A DNA stretch of 64,000 nucleotides, from NCBI GenBank assembly GCA_944390795.1, contig CALXRI010000002.1:1-64000 (forward strand). The letters are read 5' to 3'. Shown here one piece after another: positions 41,201 to 50,786 of this stretch. This DNA is from an uncultured Victivallales bacterium (GTDB lineage Bacteria > Verrucomicrobiota > Lentisphaeria > Victivallales > UBA1829). Position 1 is the first letter of the stretch. Each line of letters starts with the position of its first letter. The notes beneath the pieces are model-generated. The model made no database searches and had not been told where the DNA came from. It was given only the letters and a program-made list of their open reading frames with translations. A program made the translations under genes and the position numbers.

Positions 41201-43774
41201 ATGCCGGAACCGGATGATCTGAACAGCTGGATCAAAAATCTCACACCGCGCGCAAAACACGTTCTGATCCTTGCGCAGAAAGAAGCGGAACATTTCAATC
41301 ACGATTACATCGGGGCGGAACATCTGCTGCTTGGAATTGTCGCTCTGGGCGAAGGCGTCGCGGTTGCGGCATTGAAGGCGGTCGGCGTCAATCTCCAGAA
41401 CCTGCGTCTGGAGGTGGAAAAAAACACAACCCCTGCGGGCGTCACAAAACAGGAGGGACCGACACCATTCACACCCGCGCTGAAAAAAATTCTTCTGATG
41501 TCCGCGGATGAGGCGAAATCGATGAACTACAACTTCATCGGGACGGAACATCTCCTTCTGGCCATCCTCCGGGAAGGCCAGAGCACTGCGGCAAAAGTCC
41601 TCCGCAACATGAAGGTGGATCTGGAGAAAATCCGCCGCGAGGTCATGCGCGCGCTGGATCCGAATTTCATTCCGGATTCCGGAGACGGCGGAGAGGATTC
41701 CCAGGGAGAAATCCCGCAGCAGAAACAGAACAGCGCCGGCGGGCAGGAAGACGAATTCAATGCGCTGAACGCCTTCGGGCGCGATCTGACGGAAATGGCG
41801 AAAAAGGGTGAGCTGGATCCCGTCATCGGCCGTCAGGAGGAAATTGAACGTGTCACCCAGATTCTCTGCCGCCGAACAAAAAACAATCCGGTTCTGATCG
41901 GAGAGGCGGGCGTCGGGAAGACCGCGATCATCGAAGGCCTGGCGCAGGCAATCGCCTCCGGGAATGTCCCGGAACTTCTCCATAACAAGAAAATTTTCGC
42001 ACTGGATCTGCCGCTCATGGTGGCCGGCACAAAATACCGCGGACAGTTCGAGGAACGCATCAAGGCGGTCATCGACGAAGTCCGCAACTCGAAACGCGTC
42101 ATTCTGTTCATTGATGAACTTCACACCATCGTCGGAGCTGGCGGCGCGGAAGGCGCCATGGACGCGGCGAACATCATCAAACCCGCACTCTCGCGCGGCG
42201 AACTGCAGTGTGTGGGAGCAACCACCCTTGACGAATACCGCAAGGGAATTGAAAAGGACGCCGCGCTCGAACGCCGTTTCCAGCCGGTCATGGTGGAACC
42301 GCCCGCCATTGAGGATGCCATCAGAATTCTGAACGGAATCCGTCCGACCTATGAAAAACATCATGGAGTCACCTACACTCCGGAGGCGATCGTCTCCGCG
42401 GTCAAACTCGCGGACCGCTACATCAGCGGGCGTTTCCTCCCCGACAAGGCGATTGATGTCATGGACGAGGCCGGCGCCCGCGCCCGGATCATGAATATGC
42501 CCAAGGCGCCGGACGTCTCGACCATGGAGGAAGAACTCCGTCAGATTGCGCGGAAAAAGGAAACCGCCATCACGGAGCAGAAATTCGAGGATGCCGCGGC
42601 ATGCCGCAACCGGGAGCACGAGCTCCGCGCTCAAATCGACAAGATCATGAGCGACTGGAAAGCCTCCTGCAGGAACCGCCACAGCGTAATTGACGGGAAA
42701 GACATTGCCCTGATTGTTTCGAAACTCTGCGGAGTTCCCGTGCATCAGATGCAGGAGGGGGAAAATGAACGCCTTCTGCGCATGGAGGAGGAAATCTCGA
42801 AAACGGTCATCGGCCAAAGCGATGCCGTAGCCGCCGTTTCCCGCGCGTTGCGCCGCTCCCGTGCGGATCTCAAGGATCCGCGCCGGCCGATCGGTTCCTT
42901 CATCTTTCTCGGTCCGACCGGCGTCGGCAAGACCCTGCTGGCGAAAGCCCTTGCCGAGTTCATCTTCGGAGATCCCGACGCGCTGATTCAAATCGACATG
43001 TCCGAATATATGGAGAAATTCAACGTCAGCCGCCTGATCGGTTCTCCTCCCGGCTATGTCGGCCATGGCGAAGGAGGCGAACTTACCGAACGCGTCCGCC
43101 GCCGCCCCTACAGCGTGATTCTGTTCGACGAAATTGAAAAGGCGCATCCGGACGTGATGCACATGCTGCTCCAGATTCTTGACGAGGGACGCATCACGGA
43201 CACCCTCGGACGGCGCATCGACTTCCGCAACACGATCATCATCATGACAAGCAATCTCGGCGCGGAACAGGTCATGAAAAACGCCACGCTGGGATTCTCC
43301 GATCCGAACCGGAAGGACGACTCTTTTGAAAAGGTTCGCGACCGCCTGATCGAAATGGCCAAGAAAAACTTCAAGCCGGAGTTCATCAACCGTGTGGACG
43401 ACGTCATTGTCTTCCGCCGTCTGGAGCGCACCGATCTGGAACGGATCGTCCTGCTCGAAACGGAACGGCTGATCCGCCGGATGCGCGACCAGGGCAAGGA
43501 ACTGATCCTCGATCCCGAGGTGATCTCCTTCCTGATCGATCAGGGCTATCAGCCGGAATACGGCGCGCGGCCGCTTCGCCGTGCCGTCGAACGCTATCTG
43601 GAGGATGCGCTTGCCGAGGATCTTCTCCGCGGATTCTTCAAGGACGCTCCGGTCGTGCATGTCAAGGCGGACAACAGAAAGCTGGTGTTCTTTCCCGAGG
43701 AAAAAAAGGAAGAGCAGACTCACGCGGAGAACAGCGAGCCGAAACGGAAATCCAGAAAAAAACAGGAGGCGTGA
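41201..43774 (+). CDS. clpC: ATP-dependent Clp protease ATP-binding subunit ClpC
   Basis: 857-aa Hsp100 unfoldase that feeds substrates to ClpP. Two Clp N-repeats (about 10-155; [14 protein letters not shown] and [14 protein letters not shown]) are followed by AAA1 with Walker A GEAGVGKT (234-241) and Walker [10 protein letters not shown], a middle region with a UVR-like motif ([21 protein letters not shown]) and AAA2 with Walker [21 protein letters not shown] and IMTSNLG. The UVR-type linker makes it ClpC rather than ClpA or ClpB. ATG 41201 has AACAGGAG eight bases upstream; a longer in-frame start lies in the terminator. The protein ends in a charged Lys/Glu tail. No clpP lies nearby. Confidence 0.96.
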   Translation: MPEPDDLNSWIKNLTPRAKHVLILAQKEAEHFNHDYIGAEHLLLGIVALGEGVAVAALKAVGVNLQNLRLEVEKNTTPAGVTKQEGPTPFTPALKKILLMSADEAKSMNYNFIGTEHLLLAILREGQSTAAKVLRNMKVDLEKIRREVMRALDPNFIPDSGDGGEDSQGEIPQQKQNSAGGQEDEFNALNAFGRDLTEMAKKGELDPVIGRQEEIERVTQILCRRTKNNPVLIGEAGVGKTAIIEGLAQAIASGNVPELLHNKKIFALDLPLMVAGTKYRGQFEERIKAVIDEVRNSKRVILFIDELHTIVGAGGAEGAMDAANIIKPALSRGELQCVGATTLDEYRKGIEKDAALERRFQPVMVEPPAIEDAIRILNGIRPTYEKHHGVTYTPEAIVSAVKLADRYISGRFLPDKAIDVMDEAGARARIMNMPKAPDVSTMEEELRQIARKKETAITEQKFEDAAACRNREHELRAQIDKIMSDWKASCRNRHSVIDGKDIALIVSKLCGVPVHQMQEGENERLLRMEEEISKTVIGQSDAVAAVSRALRRSRADLKDPRRPIGSFIFLGPTGVGKTLLAKALAEFIFGDPDALIQIDMSEYMEKFNVSRLIGSPPGYVGHGEGGELTERVRRRPYSVILFDEIEKAHPDVMHMLLQILDEGRITDTLGRRIDFRNTIIIMTSNLGAEQVMKNATLGFSDPNRKDDSFEKVRDRLIEMAKKNFKPEFINRVDDVIVFRRLERTDLERIVLLETERLIRRMRDQGKELILDPEVISFLIDQGYQPEYGARPLRRAVERYLEDALAEDLLRGFFKDAPVVHVKADNRKLVFFPEEKKEEQTHAENSEPKRKSRKKQEA

Positions 43775-43822
43775 ACGCAGGGGAGCGCAGTTCTCCATTC
43801 CCCGCGTTTCGGAATCTGCATC

Positions 43823-44344
43823 ATGACGGATGAATATTTTGAAATCGTCGACGACGCCACAGGCCGGATCGTCGGGAAAGCCCTCCGGAGCGAGTGTCAC
43901 GGGAATCCTTCTCTTGTCCACCGGAGCGTGCATGTCATCGTGCTGCATCCGGACGGCAAAAGGCTTCTGCTTCAGAAGCGCTCGAAAAGCAAGGACATCC
44001 AGCCGGGGAAATGGGATACCGCGGTCGGGGGGCATCTCGCCTGCAGGGAAGACTATCCCGCCGCAGCAGTCCGGGAGATGGGCGAGGAGCTCGGACTCTC
44101 ACCCGACCTTCCTCTGACCTATCGCTTCGACATGAAAGTCCGCAATGAGATCGAATCGGAAAACATTCGTGTCTACTCCGCAGTGACGCAGGGACCTTTC
44201 ACCATCCAGAAATCCGAACTGGACGAAGCGGCATTTTTCACCTTTGACGAGCTCCGGGAAAAAGTGAAGCGGAATGACGAGACGTTCACTCCTCTCCTCC
44301 GGCAGGAGCTCAGAATCTTTTTCGGAATCCGGGAGAAAAACTGA
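43823..44344 (+). CDS. Nudix hydrolase
   Basis: 173-aa Nudix-fold enzyme of the IDI-like/YfcD group. The Nudix box GGHLACREDYPAAAVREMGEELG (within residues 66-91) matches GX5EX7REUXEEXGU. An N-terminal FEIVDDATGRIVGKALRSECHGNPSLVHRSVHV stretch and LLLQKRSKSKDIQPGKWDTAVGG are typical of this subgroup. Substrates are nucleotide-type diphosphates linked to another moiety, not predictable here. It begins 48 nt after clpC, and its TGA is one base before the start of the permease gene, so these may share a transcript. Confidence 0.92.
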   Translation: MTDEYFEIVDDATGRIVGKALRSECHGNPSLVHRSVHVIVLHPDGKRLLLQKRSKSKDIQPGKWDTAVGGHLACREDYPAAAVREMGEELGLSPDLPLTYRFDMKVRNEIESENIRVYSAVTQGPFTIQKSELDEAAFFTFDELREKVKRNDETFTPLLRQELRIFFGIREKN

Positions 44345-44345
44345 A

Positions 44346-45530
44346 ATGACGGAGAGTCGGTCGGATGAATATTCCGCGGCGCGGGAAGTCTGGCGGAAAT
44401 TCCGCAGGAGCGGAACCGCCATGACGGGGCTTTTTCTGATTCTCCTCCTCTGCGCGGCAGCCGTCTTCGCTCCGCTGATCGCCAACGGGAAACCGCTCCT
44501 CGTTCTGATGAACGGTTCGCTTTCCAGCCCTGCCCTCCGCGCGATGATTGCACCGGAAAGTTCGGAGCTTTTTGTGGAAAAAACCTTCAATTATCTGATG
44601 CTGCTTCTTCCGGCCCTGCTGCTGTTGCGTCTCTTCGCGGGAAAACTGCGCGGAAAATATTTCCGCATTGCGGCGGCGCTGCTCGCCGTTCTGCTGCTGA
44701 TCCCCTTCCTGACACACGGACGGCGAATCGACAAAACGCCATGGAGGGAAATCGCCGCGACAATGAAAAAGCCGGATTTCGCACTGTTCGCTCCGGTTCC
44801 CTACGGCCCCTTTGAAACGGTCGCCGCACCTTACGGAAAACCTTCGAGGGAGCACTGGTTCGGGACAGATCACGCGGGACGCGATGTGCTCTCCCGCATG
44901 ATTTACGGCGCGCGCGTCTCGCTGGCGGTCGGATTTCTGGCGACAGGCATGGCCATGAGTCTCGGAACCCTCATCGGGCTTTTCGCCGGATACCGGGGAG
45001 GACGCACCGATCTTCTGGTCATGCGCCTGGTCGAGATCGTCATCTGCTTTCCGACGTTCCTTCTGCTGCTGATTCTGATGTCGATCATGCTGGACTACGG
45101 GTCACGCCAGTCGATTCTGCTGGTGATCCTCGTCATCGGGCTGACAGGATGGACCGGACTCTGCCGGCTCGTGCGCGGAGAAACCCTCAAGGCGCGCAAG
45201 ATGGAATACATCCAGAGCTGCGAGGCCATGGGAACGCCGGTCTGGCGGATTCTGCTGTTCCATCTCCTTCCGAACGTTTCCGGGCCGATCTTCGTCTCCT
45301 TCACCTTCGAAGTCGCCGGCGCAATCCTTGCGGAGAGTTCGCTTAGCTTTCTTGGATTCGGCGTGCAGGACCCGACGTCAAGCTGGGGAGAACTTCTGCG
45401 CCAGGCATTCCCCGATCCCCTCACCTACTGGCATCTCATGCTCTGGCCGGGACTGGCGATTTTCCTTGCGGTCTGCGCCTTCAACTTCGCGGGCGAAGGC
45501 CTGCGCAAGGCGCTTGACGCAAAATCCTGA
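44346..45530 (+). CDS. ABC transporter permease, DppC/OppC type, with extra N-terminal TMs
   Basis: 394-aa inner-membrane permease. TM1 (GTAMTGLFLILLLCAAAVFAPLI) is typical of OppC, but then comes an additional region of about 130 residues with two further TMs (YLMLLLPALLLLRLFAG, YFRIAAALLAVLLLIPFL) before the family signature HWFGTDHAGRDVLSRMIYGARVSLAVGF. The core ends with the EAA loop (MEYIQSCEAMGTPVWRILLFHLLP) and FLGFGVQDPTSSWGE. It is a probable partner of the DppB-type permease at 4883-6193. The ATG at 44346 lies just after the Nudix stop. No ATPase, binding protein or OppB is next to it. Confidence 0.85.
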   Translation: MTESRSDEYSAAREVWRKFRRSGTAMTGLFLILLLCAAAVFAPLIANGKPLLVLMNGSLSSPALRAMIAPESSELFVEKTFNYLMLLLPALLLLRLFAGKLRGKYFRIAAALLAVLLLIPFLTHGRRIDKTPWREIAATMKKPDFALFAPVPYGPFETVAAPYGKPSREHWFGTDHAGRDVLSRMIYGARVSLAVGFLATGMAMSLGTLIGLFAGYRGGRTDLLVMRLVEIVICFPTFLLLLILMSIMLDYGSRQSILLVILVIGLTGWTGLCRLVRGETLKARKMEYIQSCEAMGTPVWRILLFHLLPNVSGPIFVSFTFEVAGAILAESSLSFLGFGVQDPTSSWGELLRQAFPDPLTYWHLMLWPGLAIFLAVCAFNFAGEGLRKALDAKS

Positions 45531-45547
45531 GACAATCCGGGAACGGC

Positions 45548-46354
45548 TTATTCTCCGTCGTCCTTCACACGGTACAATTCGGAGGCCGAAACAAAAGGAT
45601 TGTGATACCGCGTGCGGGTCGCCGTGAGATCCCTGTACTGGATCGCCTGTTTCGGACACCATTGCAGACACGCCATGCACTGTTCGCAATGATGGTGCCA
45701 GACAGGGCGCTCGTCGTCGTCGAGAGAAATGTTCGACGCCGGACAGAGCCGGGAGCAGAGTCCGCAGCCGTCGCAGTTTTCATCGGCCCGGAAATACCTG
45801 TCCGAAGTCTCCAGAGTCGCAACGGCGCGCTTTGAAACGAATTTCAGGAAGGTGTCGATCGGGAATACCCGCAGAGGACGCGTTTTCCTGCGTTTTTTCA
45901 CCGCGATCACGGCAATCCGGATTGCCCGGTCCGCCTTGACGAAAAGAGCGGCCTGCTGTTTTGCATTCGGCGGATTCGAGAGGGGGATGTAGTTGGATGG
46001 CATGCGGATGTGAAAACTGGCGTTGAGATTGATTCCTTTTTCCGCAAGCGTATCCTCGATCATGGGGAGCGCTCCGCCCGGATAGCCGCCCGAGGTGCAG
46101 ACTGCATAAATGAATTTGCCGTTGTTCCCTTTTTCCTGCGGGACGACACGGGCAAGGAACTGTTCGATAATATGGGGAATCCCCATGCAGTAGGCGGGGA
46201 AAAAGATTCCCGTCATCTCGGAGCCGAGCTCGACATCCGCCGCCCTGTCCAGAGAGGCGATGGAATGGAGTTTCGCGTCGGGAAAGGATTTCGCAAACTC
46301 CCGTGCGACATACAGGGTATTGCCCGTTCCGGAAAACCAGTAGATTTTATGCAT
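45548..46354 (-). CDS. EFR1-family flavodoxin/ferredoxin protein
   Basis: 268-aa cytoplasmic redox protein. N-terminal flavodoxin-like domain begins HKIYWFSGTGNTLYVAREFA (FMN phosphate loop SGTGNT). The C-terminal third holds two 4Cys clusters: CDGCGLCSRLCPASNI and CEQCMACLQWCPKQAI, each a CxxCxxCxxxCP [4Fe-4S] site. EFR1 proteins are thought to shuttle electrons in anaerobes; the physiological partner is unknown. The ATG at 46354 begins the domain exactly. It is convergent with the OppC-type permease (17-nt gap). Confidence 0.92.
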   Translation of the reverse strand: MHKIYWFSGTGNTLYVAREFAKSFPDAKLHSIASLDRAADVELGSEMTGIFFPAYCMGIPHIIEQFLARVVPQEKGNNGKFIYAVCTSGGYPGGALPMIEDTLAEKGINLNASFHIRMPSNYIPLSNPPNAKQQAALFVKADRAIRIAVIAVKKRRKTRPLRVFPIDTFLKFVSKRAVATLETSDRYFRADENCDGCGLCSRLCPASNISLDDDERPVWHHHCEQCMACLQWCPKQAIQYRDLTATRTRYHNPFVSASELYRVKDDGE

Positions 46355-46673
46355 GGCAGAAACAACGCTCCCGTCAGATTCAGTTGATATGGAAAAATAA
46401 TGCCCGCACGGCAATTTTTCAAGCGCGGAGCAATAAAAAAACAGCAGGCGGAAACTTTTTTCCGATCACTTTTCCAATGCCCCCTGCGAAAAGAGGAGCA
46501 GAGGATCAGATCCCGGCAGCACGCAGCTCCGCTCCCCGGGAAAATTCCGCAAAGCTGCAGAAACACCTCCGGGCTTTTCCCATGCGGGCAAACGCATCCC
46601 CTTGCAACTTTGCCAAAGCGATGTATATTTCCGCTCTGGCATTCCGCTTTAAACGGGGAAGGAGAATCCGCTT
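46355..46673. promoter_or_regulatory. Intergenic region with MCE-operon promoter
   Basis: 319 bases between divergent genes. On the plus strand TTGCAA (46602-46607), 16-nt spacer and TATATT (46624-46629), with TG directly before the -10, make a good promoter for the operon; the ATG at 46674 has GGAAGGAG upstream. The rest shows no gene; a weak 6-bp hairpin CGGAAA-CTTT-TTTCCG lies within it. I could not assign the promoter of the minus-strand EFR1 gene. Confidence 0.5.
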
Positions 46674-48110
46674 ATGAAAAGATACGCTTTTGGCCTGCTG
46701 ACGCTGCTGGCGTTTTTTTCCGTCTCCGCCTCGGAAATGAAAAAAATGTCCGATCCCCCCCCTCCGGAAAGAGTTGCATTCCGGATCAATCTCCCGCCGC
46801 TTCTTGTCTTCGAGCCGGACAATCCCGTGACAGGCAGAAAGAACCGTCTGCGCATTCTGGGGCCGCTGTTTGAACACGAAAGAAAAGCCGACGGCGCTTC
46901 CATGACCGCGATCCGTCCCTTCTGGAGCGCGGAAACAAAATCGGACGGGCGCTCGGCAGCCGATGTGCTGTGGCCGCTTTCCATGTACCGGAAGACACGC
47001 TCCGGAAGCTACTTCTGGCTTCTGCCCTACTTCCTGACAAGAGGGAAAAACGATTCCTGCGAGCACTATCTTTTTCCCTTCTGGTTTCTGGAACGACATG
47101 CGGACGGACAGTATTCCTGGTTCTTTTTTCCGCTCGGCGGCGACATGCGCAAATTCTTCTCCTATGACAGGCTGCAGTTCTGTCTGTTTCCGCTTTACAA
47201 ATACGGAGAGAAAAACCATGCCGTAACCCGCACCGTTCTCTGGCCAGTCTTCAGCGCGGAACAGGCGCCGGGGATGCATTCCTTCCGGATTTTTCCCATC
47301 TATGCTGCGCGCACCGTCGATGGCATCCGGGAAAACCGCTCCATCCTCTGGCCGCTGGCAAACTATGCGTATTCCCTGAAGAATCCGGACGATTTCGCAT
47401 TTTTCTCATTTCCGCTCGGCGGCTATGAACAATGGGGCGGTCTGACAAGCCTCACCGTGCTGCCTCCCGTTTTTTCCTGGAAGGAGTATCAGAACCGCCG
47501 GAAGGCTCTGAGCGTTCTGTGGCCGTTCTTCAAATACGGGGCAGCGGAGGACGGAACAGGGTCGTGCCTCTACTTCTGGCCGTTCTGGGGCAAGGCGGTT
47601 TCGGACCAGGCGTATTATTCCTTTTTTCTGTGGCCGACGGGGCTGAACCTGCAAACGGAAACGGAAACGCAGCGCACGATCCGACGCGCTTTTCTGCCCT
47701 TCTACCTGAGCAGCCGCAAATACGGGATTCCGGAAATGAAAATGCTCTCGGATTACACCCATCTCTGGCCGCTTGTATCGAGACATGCGGACGGAAGAGG
47801 CACGAGGATCACGGGGCTGGACTTCATCCCGATGAAACGTCTCGGGTTCGCGGAACGGAACTATGCCGCGTTCTGGCGCTTATTCGAGGTGATCCGGAAT
47901 GAAAGCGGATTCGCATTCGATCTTCTCTGGGGTTTTTCACGCGGATACCGTTCGGAAAATGCCGACGGATTTTCCATCGGTCCCTTCTACGCACAGGACT
48001 GTTCCGGCGGAGAGAGCGAATACGACATCCTTTTCGGACTGCTTCACCTCCGGAATCAAAAGGAAAATACGCGCGTCCGACTGTTTTACCGCCTTGAATT
48101 TTCATGGTAA
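46674..48110 (+). CDS. Repeat protein, predicted outer-membrane beta-barrel, MCE operon
   Basis: 478-aa protein I cannot assign to a named family. A signal peptide (YAFGLLTLLAFFSVSASE) precedes about 18 copies of a short strand motif such as VLWPLSMY (98-105), LFPFWFLE (133-140), LFPLYKYG (171-178), VLWPVFSA (188-195), ILWPLANY (224-231), VLWPFFKY (281-288), FLPFYLSS (340-347), spaced about 15-30 residues. Aromatic-rich alternating strands with hydrophilic turns, and a C-terminal Trp (RLFYRLEFSW), match the outer-membrane barrel signature. It starts the operon with mlaE, mlaF and mlaD, 42 nt before mlaE. An outer-membrane partner in lipid transport is an inference from this context. Confidence 0.8.
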   Translation: MKRYAFGLLTLLAFFSVSASEMKKMSDPPPPERVAFRINLPPLLVFEPDNPVTGRKNRLRILGPLFEHERKADGASMTAIRPFWSAETKSDGRSAADVLWPLSMYRKTRSGSYFWLLPYFLTRGKNDSCEHYLFPFWFLERHADGQYSWFFFPLGGDMRKFFSYDRLQFCLFPLYKYGEKNHAVTRTVLWPVFSAEQAPGMHSFRIFPIYAARTVDGIRENRSILWPLANYAYSLKNPDDFAFFSFPLGGYEQWGGLTSLTVLPPVFSWKEYQNRRKALSVLWPFFKYGAAEDGTGSCLYFWPFWGKAVSDQAYYSFFLWPTGLNLQTETETQRTIRRAFLPFYLSSRKYGIPEMKMLSDYTHLWPLVSRHADGRGTRITGLDFIPMKRLGFAERNYAAFWRLFEVIRNESGFAFDLLWGFSRGYRSENADGFSIGPFYAQDCSGGESEYDILFGLLHLRNQKENTRVRLFYRLEFSW

Positions 48111-48152
48111 TGGAGTTATTTTTCAGATTGATCCGTCACCGGAGAAGCGCAA

Positions 48153-48929
48153 ATGGAAATGAACAAACAGGTCTTTGTTTTCGGTAAAAGCGTCATTGAA
48201 TATCTGGCGCAGGTCGGAAGCGGCGTAAGGATGATCGCACTTGCCTTCGGCTTCCTGCCGTCGCTCCGGCGCAGCCGTCCGGAGGTCTACCGGCAGATGA
48301 TGCTCTGCGGCGTCCGCAGTTTCGGCGTGACGTCCGTGGTGGCGCTCTTCACGGGAATGATCCTGTCGCTGCAGGCGGGACTGATCCTGAAAACCTACGG
48401 GCAGGAAATGCGCGTCGGCTTTCTGGTCGCCCAGACGATGTTCCGGGAGATGGGACCTTTCATGACGGCCCTGATCCTGGCGGCCAGCGTGGGCTCCGGC
48501 ATGGCGGCGCTGATCGGCACGATGAAGGTCTCGCAGGAGCTGGCGGCGCTGGAGGTGATGTCGATCCACCCGGTGCGCTTCCTGGTTGCGCCGCGGCTGC
48601 TTGCAATGATGGTGATGTGTCCGGTCCTGACGATGTATACGGACCTGATCGGAATTCTCGGCGGCGGGCTGGTCGCCTATACGCAGCTCGGCGTCGGATG
48701 GATCATGTATTTCGACAACGTGCGCTTCATGCTCTACGAAAAAGAGCTCTGGGTCGGCATCTTCAAGGCATGGGTGTTCGCGATTCTCATCGTGGCGATC
48801 AGCTGCCATCAGGGCATGACGGCGCGCGACGGGGCGGTTGGAGTCGGACTGGCGACCAAGAAATCGGTGGTCATCTGCTTTCTGGTGATTCTGGTCGTCG
48901 GATATATCATAACAAGGATGTTCTACTGA
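48153..48929 (+). CDS. mlaE: MlaE-family ABC transporter permease
   Basis: 258-aa inner-membrane permease of MCE-linked lipid transporters. MlaE family core is clear: SFGVTSVVALFTGMILSLQAG, REMGPFMTALILAASVGSGMAALIGTMKVSQELAALEVMSIHP, and FFXXF-like C-terminal RMFY end. The E-x-x-A-L-E-V-M coupling loop to MlaF is intact. About five TMs. GGAG precedes the ATG by 8 nt. Its TGA overlaps the next ATG by one base (TGATG). The substrate is usually a phospholipid; direction of transport is not deducible. Confidence 0.93.
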   Translation: MEMNKQVFVFGKSVIEYLAQVGSGVRMIALAFGFLPSLRRSRPEVYRQMMLCGVRSFGVTSVVALFTGMILSLQAGLILKTYGQEMRVGFLVAQTMFREMGPFMTALILAASVGSGMAALIGTMKVSQELAALEVMSIHPVRFLVAPRLLAMMVMCPVLTMYTDLIGILGGGLVAYTQLGVGWIMYFDNVRFMLYEKELWVGIFKAWVFAILIVAISCHQGMTARDGAVGVGLATKKSVVICFLVILVVGYIITRMFY

Positions 48930-49678
48930 TGATTGAATTCCGCAATGTGGAAAAGTCGCTCGGAGGGCGCAAAGTTCTGGACCATCTTTCCTTTCACGTG
49001 AAAGAGGGCGAAACCTTTATTCTCGTCGGGCCGTCGGGGACGGGAAAGTCCGTCACGCTTTCGCACATCATCGGACTGATGCGTCCGGACGCGGGCAGCG
49101 TGACAGTGGACGGACTCCATGTGGAAACCATGCGCAGAAAGGAGCTCGAGTCGCTGCGGCGCCGGACGGGAATGCTGTTTCAGGGGGGGGCGCTGATGAA
49201 CTGGATGAACATCTATGACAACGTCGCGCTGCCGCTGCGGGAATGCAGCCGCCTCACAGAGGAGGAAATCCGCAGAAAGGTTCTGGAGATCCTCGTCTTT
49301 CTGGAGCTGGAGGAGTCCATGCATAAAATGCCCGGAGAGATATCGGGCGGCATGGTGAAACGCGCGGGGCTGGCGCGGGCAGTGGTCTGCGAACCGAAAA
49401 TCATGCTCTATGACGAGCCAACCTCCGGGCTCGATCCGGTGATGTCGCGCAAAATCGACGGACTGATCGATCTGCTGAAACGGAAATTCCGTATGACATC
49501 GGTCGTGGTCACACACGATCTGGTCAGTGCGCTGAACATCGGCGACACGGTCGCAATGCTTTATGAAGGACGGGTGATTGAATGCGCTCCGCCGGATCAA
49601 TTCGTCAACAGCGGAAATCCGCTTGTCAGGGAATTCATCACGGCGCAATTCCATACACGAAAGGCTGGTGACTTATGA
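48929..49678 (+). CDS. mlaF: MlaF-type ABC transporter ATP-binding protein
   Basis: 249-aa ATPase of the Mla lipid transporter. Walker A VGPSGTGKSVT, Q-loop MLFQGGALMNWMN, signature EISGGMVKRAGLARAV, Walker B IMLYDEPTSGLDP and the H-loop VVTHD are all present; GGAL-x-NWMNIYDN is typical of MlaF. It overlaps mlaE by one base and mlaD by 4 nt. The signature SGGM instead of SGGQ is the normal form in this subfamily. Confidence 0.95.
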   Translation: MIEFRNVEKSLGGRKVLDHLSFHVKEGETFILVGPSGTGKSVTLSHIIGLMRPDAGSVTVDGLHVETMRRKELESLRRRTGMLFQGGALMNWMNIYDNVALPLRECSRLTEEEIRRKVLEILVFLELEESMHKMPGEISGGMVKRAGLARAVVCEPKIMLYDEPTSGLDPVMSRKIDGLIDLLKRKFRMTSVVVTHDLVSALNIGDTVAMLYEGRVIECAPPDQFVNSGNPLVREFITAQFHTRKAGDL

Positions 49679-50751
49679 ATCTGTTCAACCGAAAACGCAA
49701 TCTGCTGCTGTCTGCGGAATTCCTGACCGGGCTGTTCTGCATCGGCGCGCTTTGCATTCTCTTCTACTTCACGGTCATGATCCGCGGCAAAGACTTCTTC
49801 GACACGGGAAGGCATTTCTACATTTCCGCACGCTTCCCGCATGCAAGCACGCTTGCCGTAAACGACAAGGTCAAGGTGATCGGCGTGGAAATGGGCACGG
49901 TCGATTCGCTCGAACTCGCTCCCGGCAACAATGCGGTCATCGTGAGAATGAAACTCAGGAAAGAGATTCCGATCTACAAAGGCTATGAAATGCTGATCCA
50001 GAACTCCTCGGTTTTCGGCGGCGCGTATGTGAATATCAATCCGGGCAAGTCCGAAGGGACTCCTCTTCCGCCGGACACGGTATTCGAAGGACTTCAGCCG
50101 ATCGACATCATCAAGGAAGCGTCCGAACTGCTTGCCGCCTTCCGCGAGGATGAGAAATATTTCCGGGAAGTGATTCTGGAAGGCGGCGTGCTGGAAAAAA
50201 TCCGCGATGCCCTGAAGCGTCTTGAGGAAAACGCCGAAAACCTCAACGACATCTGCGCGGAAATCAAAGCGGGAAAAGGCACGCTCGGAAAACTCTTCAC
50301 AGATCCGGCCTTCTACGTGGACGCCCAGAGGGCTTTCACGGAACTTTCCGCGGTCTCGAAAAAGTTCGACGCAGTTCTCGCTCAGGTGCAGTCCGGCAAA
50401 GGCACGCTCGGAAAGCTCCTGAACGATGAAGCGGCCTATCGCGAACTGACCGGATTCATGAAGAACATGAATGCGTTCGCGGCAAGAATGAACGCGGACA
50501 AGGGCAGTCTTGCCAGACTGATGCTCGACGACGGGCGTTTCTACAACAACCTGAATGCAACGCTGGAAAACCTGGACACCCTGGCAAAAATGATGAACAA
50601 CGAAAAGGGAACGCTGAACAGACTTCTGGTCGACGACTCCCTTTATAATGAAATGCGCGATACGGTCAAAGCAATCCGTTCCGCCGTGGACGACCTGCGG
50701 GAAATGGCTCCGGTCGCCACCTTCGGCAGCGTTCTGCTCGGCGCGCTCTGA
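49675..50751 (+). CDS. mlaD: MCE-domain protein (MlaD-like) with helical repeats
   Basis: 358-aa inner-membrane-anchored MCE protein, which forms the hexameric lipid-binding ring. One N-terminal TM (LTGLFCIGALCILFYFTVMI) precedes the MCE domain (about 45-125: FPHASTLAVNDKVKVIGVEMGTV and LIQNSSVFGGAYVNINPG). The C-terminal 190 residues hold a helical tail with four repeats of the motif [GDE]KG[TS]L-x-[KR]L[FLM] at 200-208, 241-249, 275-283 and 310-318, a signature often seen in longer MCE proteins and predicted to extend as a helical tube. It is longer than E. coli MlaD (183 aa), so it resembles MCE proteins of other phyla. It ends 35 nt before the next gene. Confidence 0.92.
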   Translation: MNLFNRKRNLLLSAEFLTGLFCIGALCILFYFTVMIRGKDFFDTGRHFYISARFPHASTLAVNDKVKVIGVEMGTVDSLELAPGNNAVIVRMKLRKEIPIYKGYEMLIQNSSVFGGAYVNINPGKSEGTPLPPDTVFEGLQPIDIIKEASELLAAFREDEKYFREVILEGGVLEKIRDALKRLEENAENLNDICAEIKAGKGTLGKLFTDPAFYVDAQRAFTELSAVSKKFDAVLAQVQSGKGTLGKLLNDEAAYRELTGFMKNMNAFAARMNADKGSLARLMLDDGRFYNNLNATLENLDTLAKMMNNEKGTLNRLLVDDSLYNEMRDTVKAIRSAVDDLREMAPVATFGSVLLGAL

Positions 50752-50786
50752 ATCATGCAATTGAACCCAAAACATGGAGGACCATC

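Noticed and set aside
40226-44035. Minus-strand open frame of 1269 codons opposite the 263-aa gene and clpC
   Set aside because: It is antisense to clearly conserved clpC, has low-complexity His/Arg/Phe composition, no ribosome site and no domain; GC-biased third positions keep the antisense frame open.
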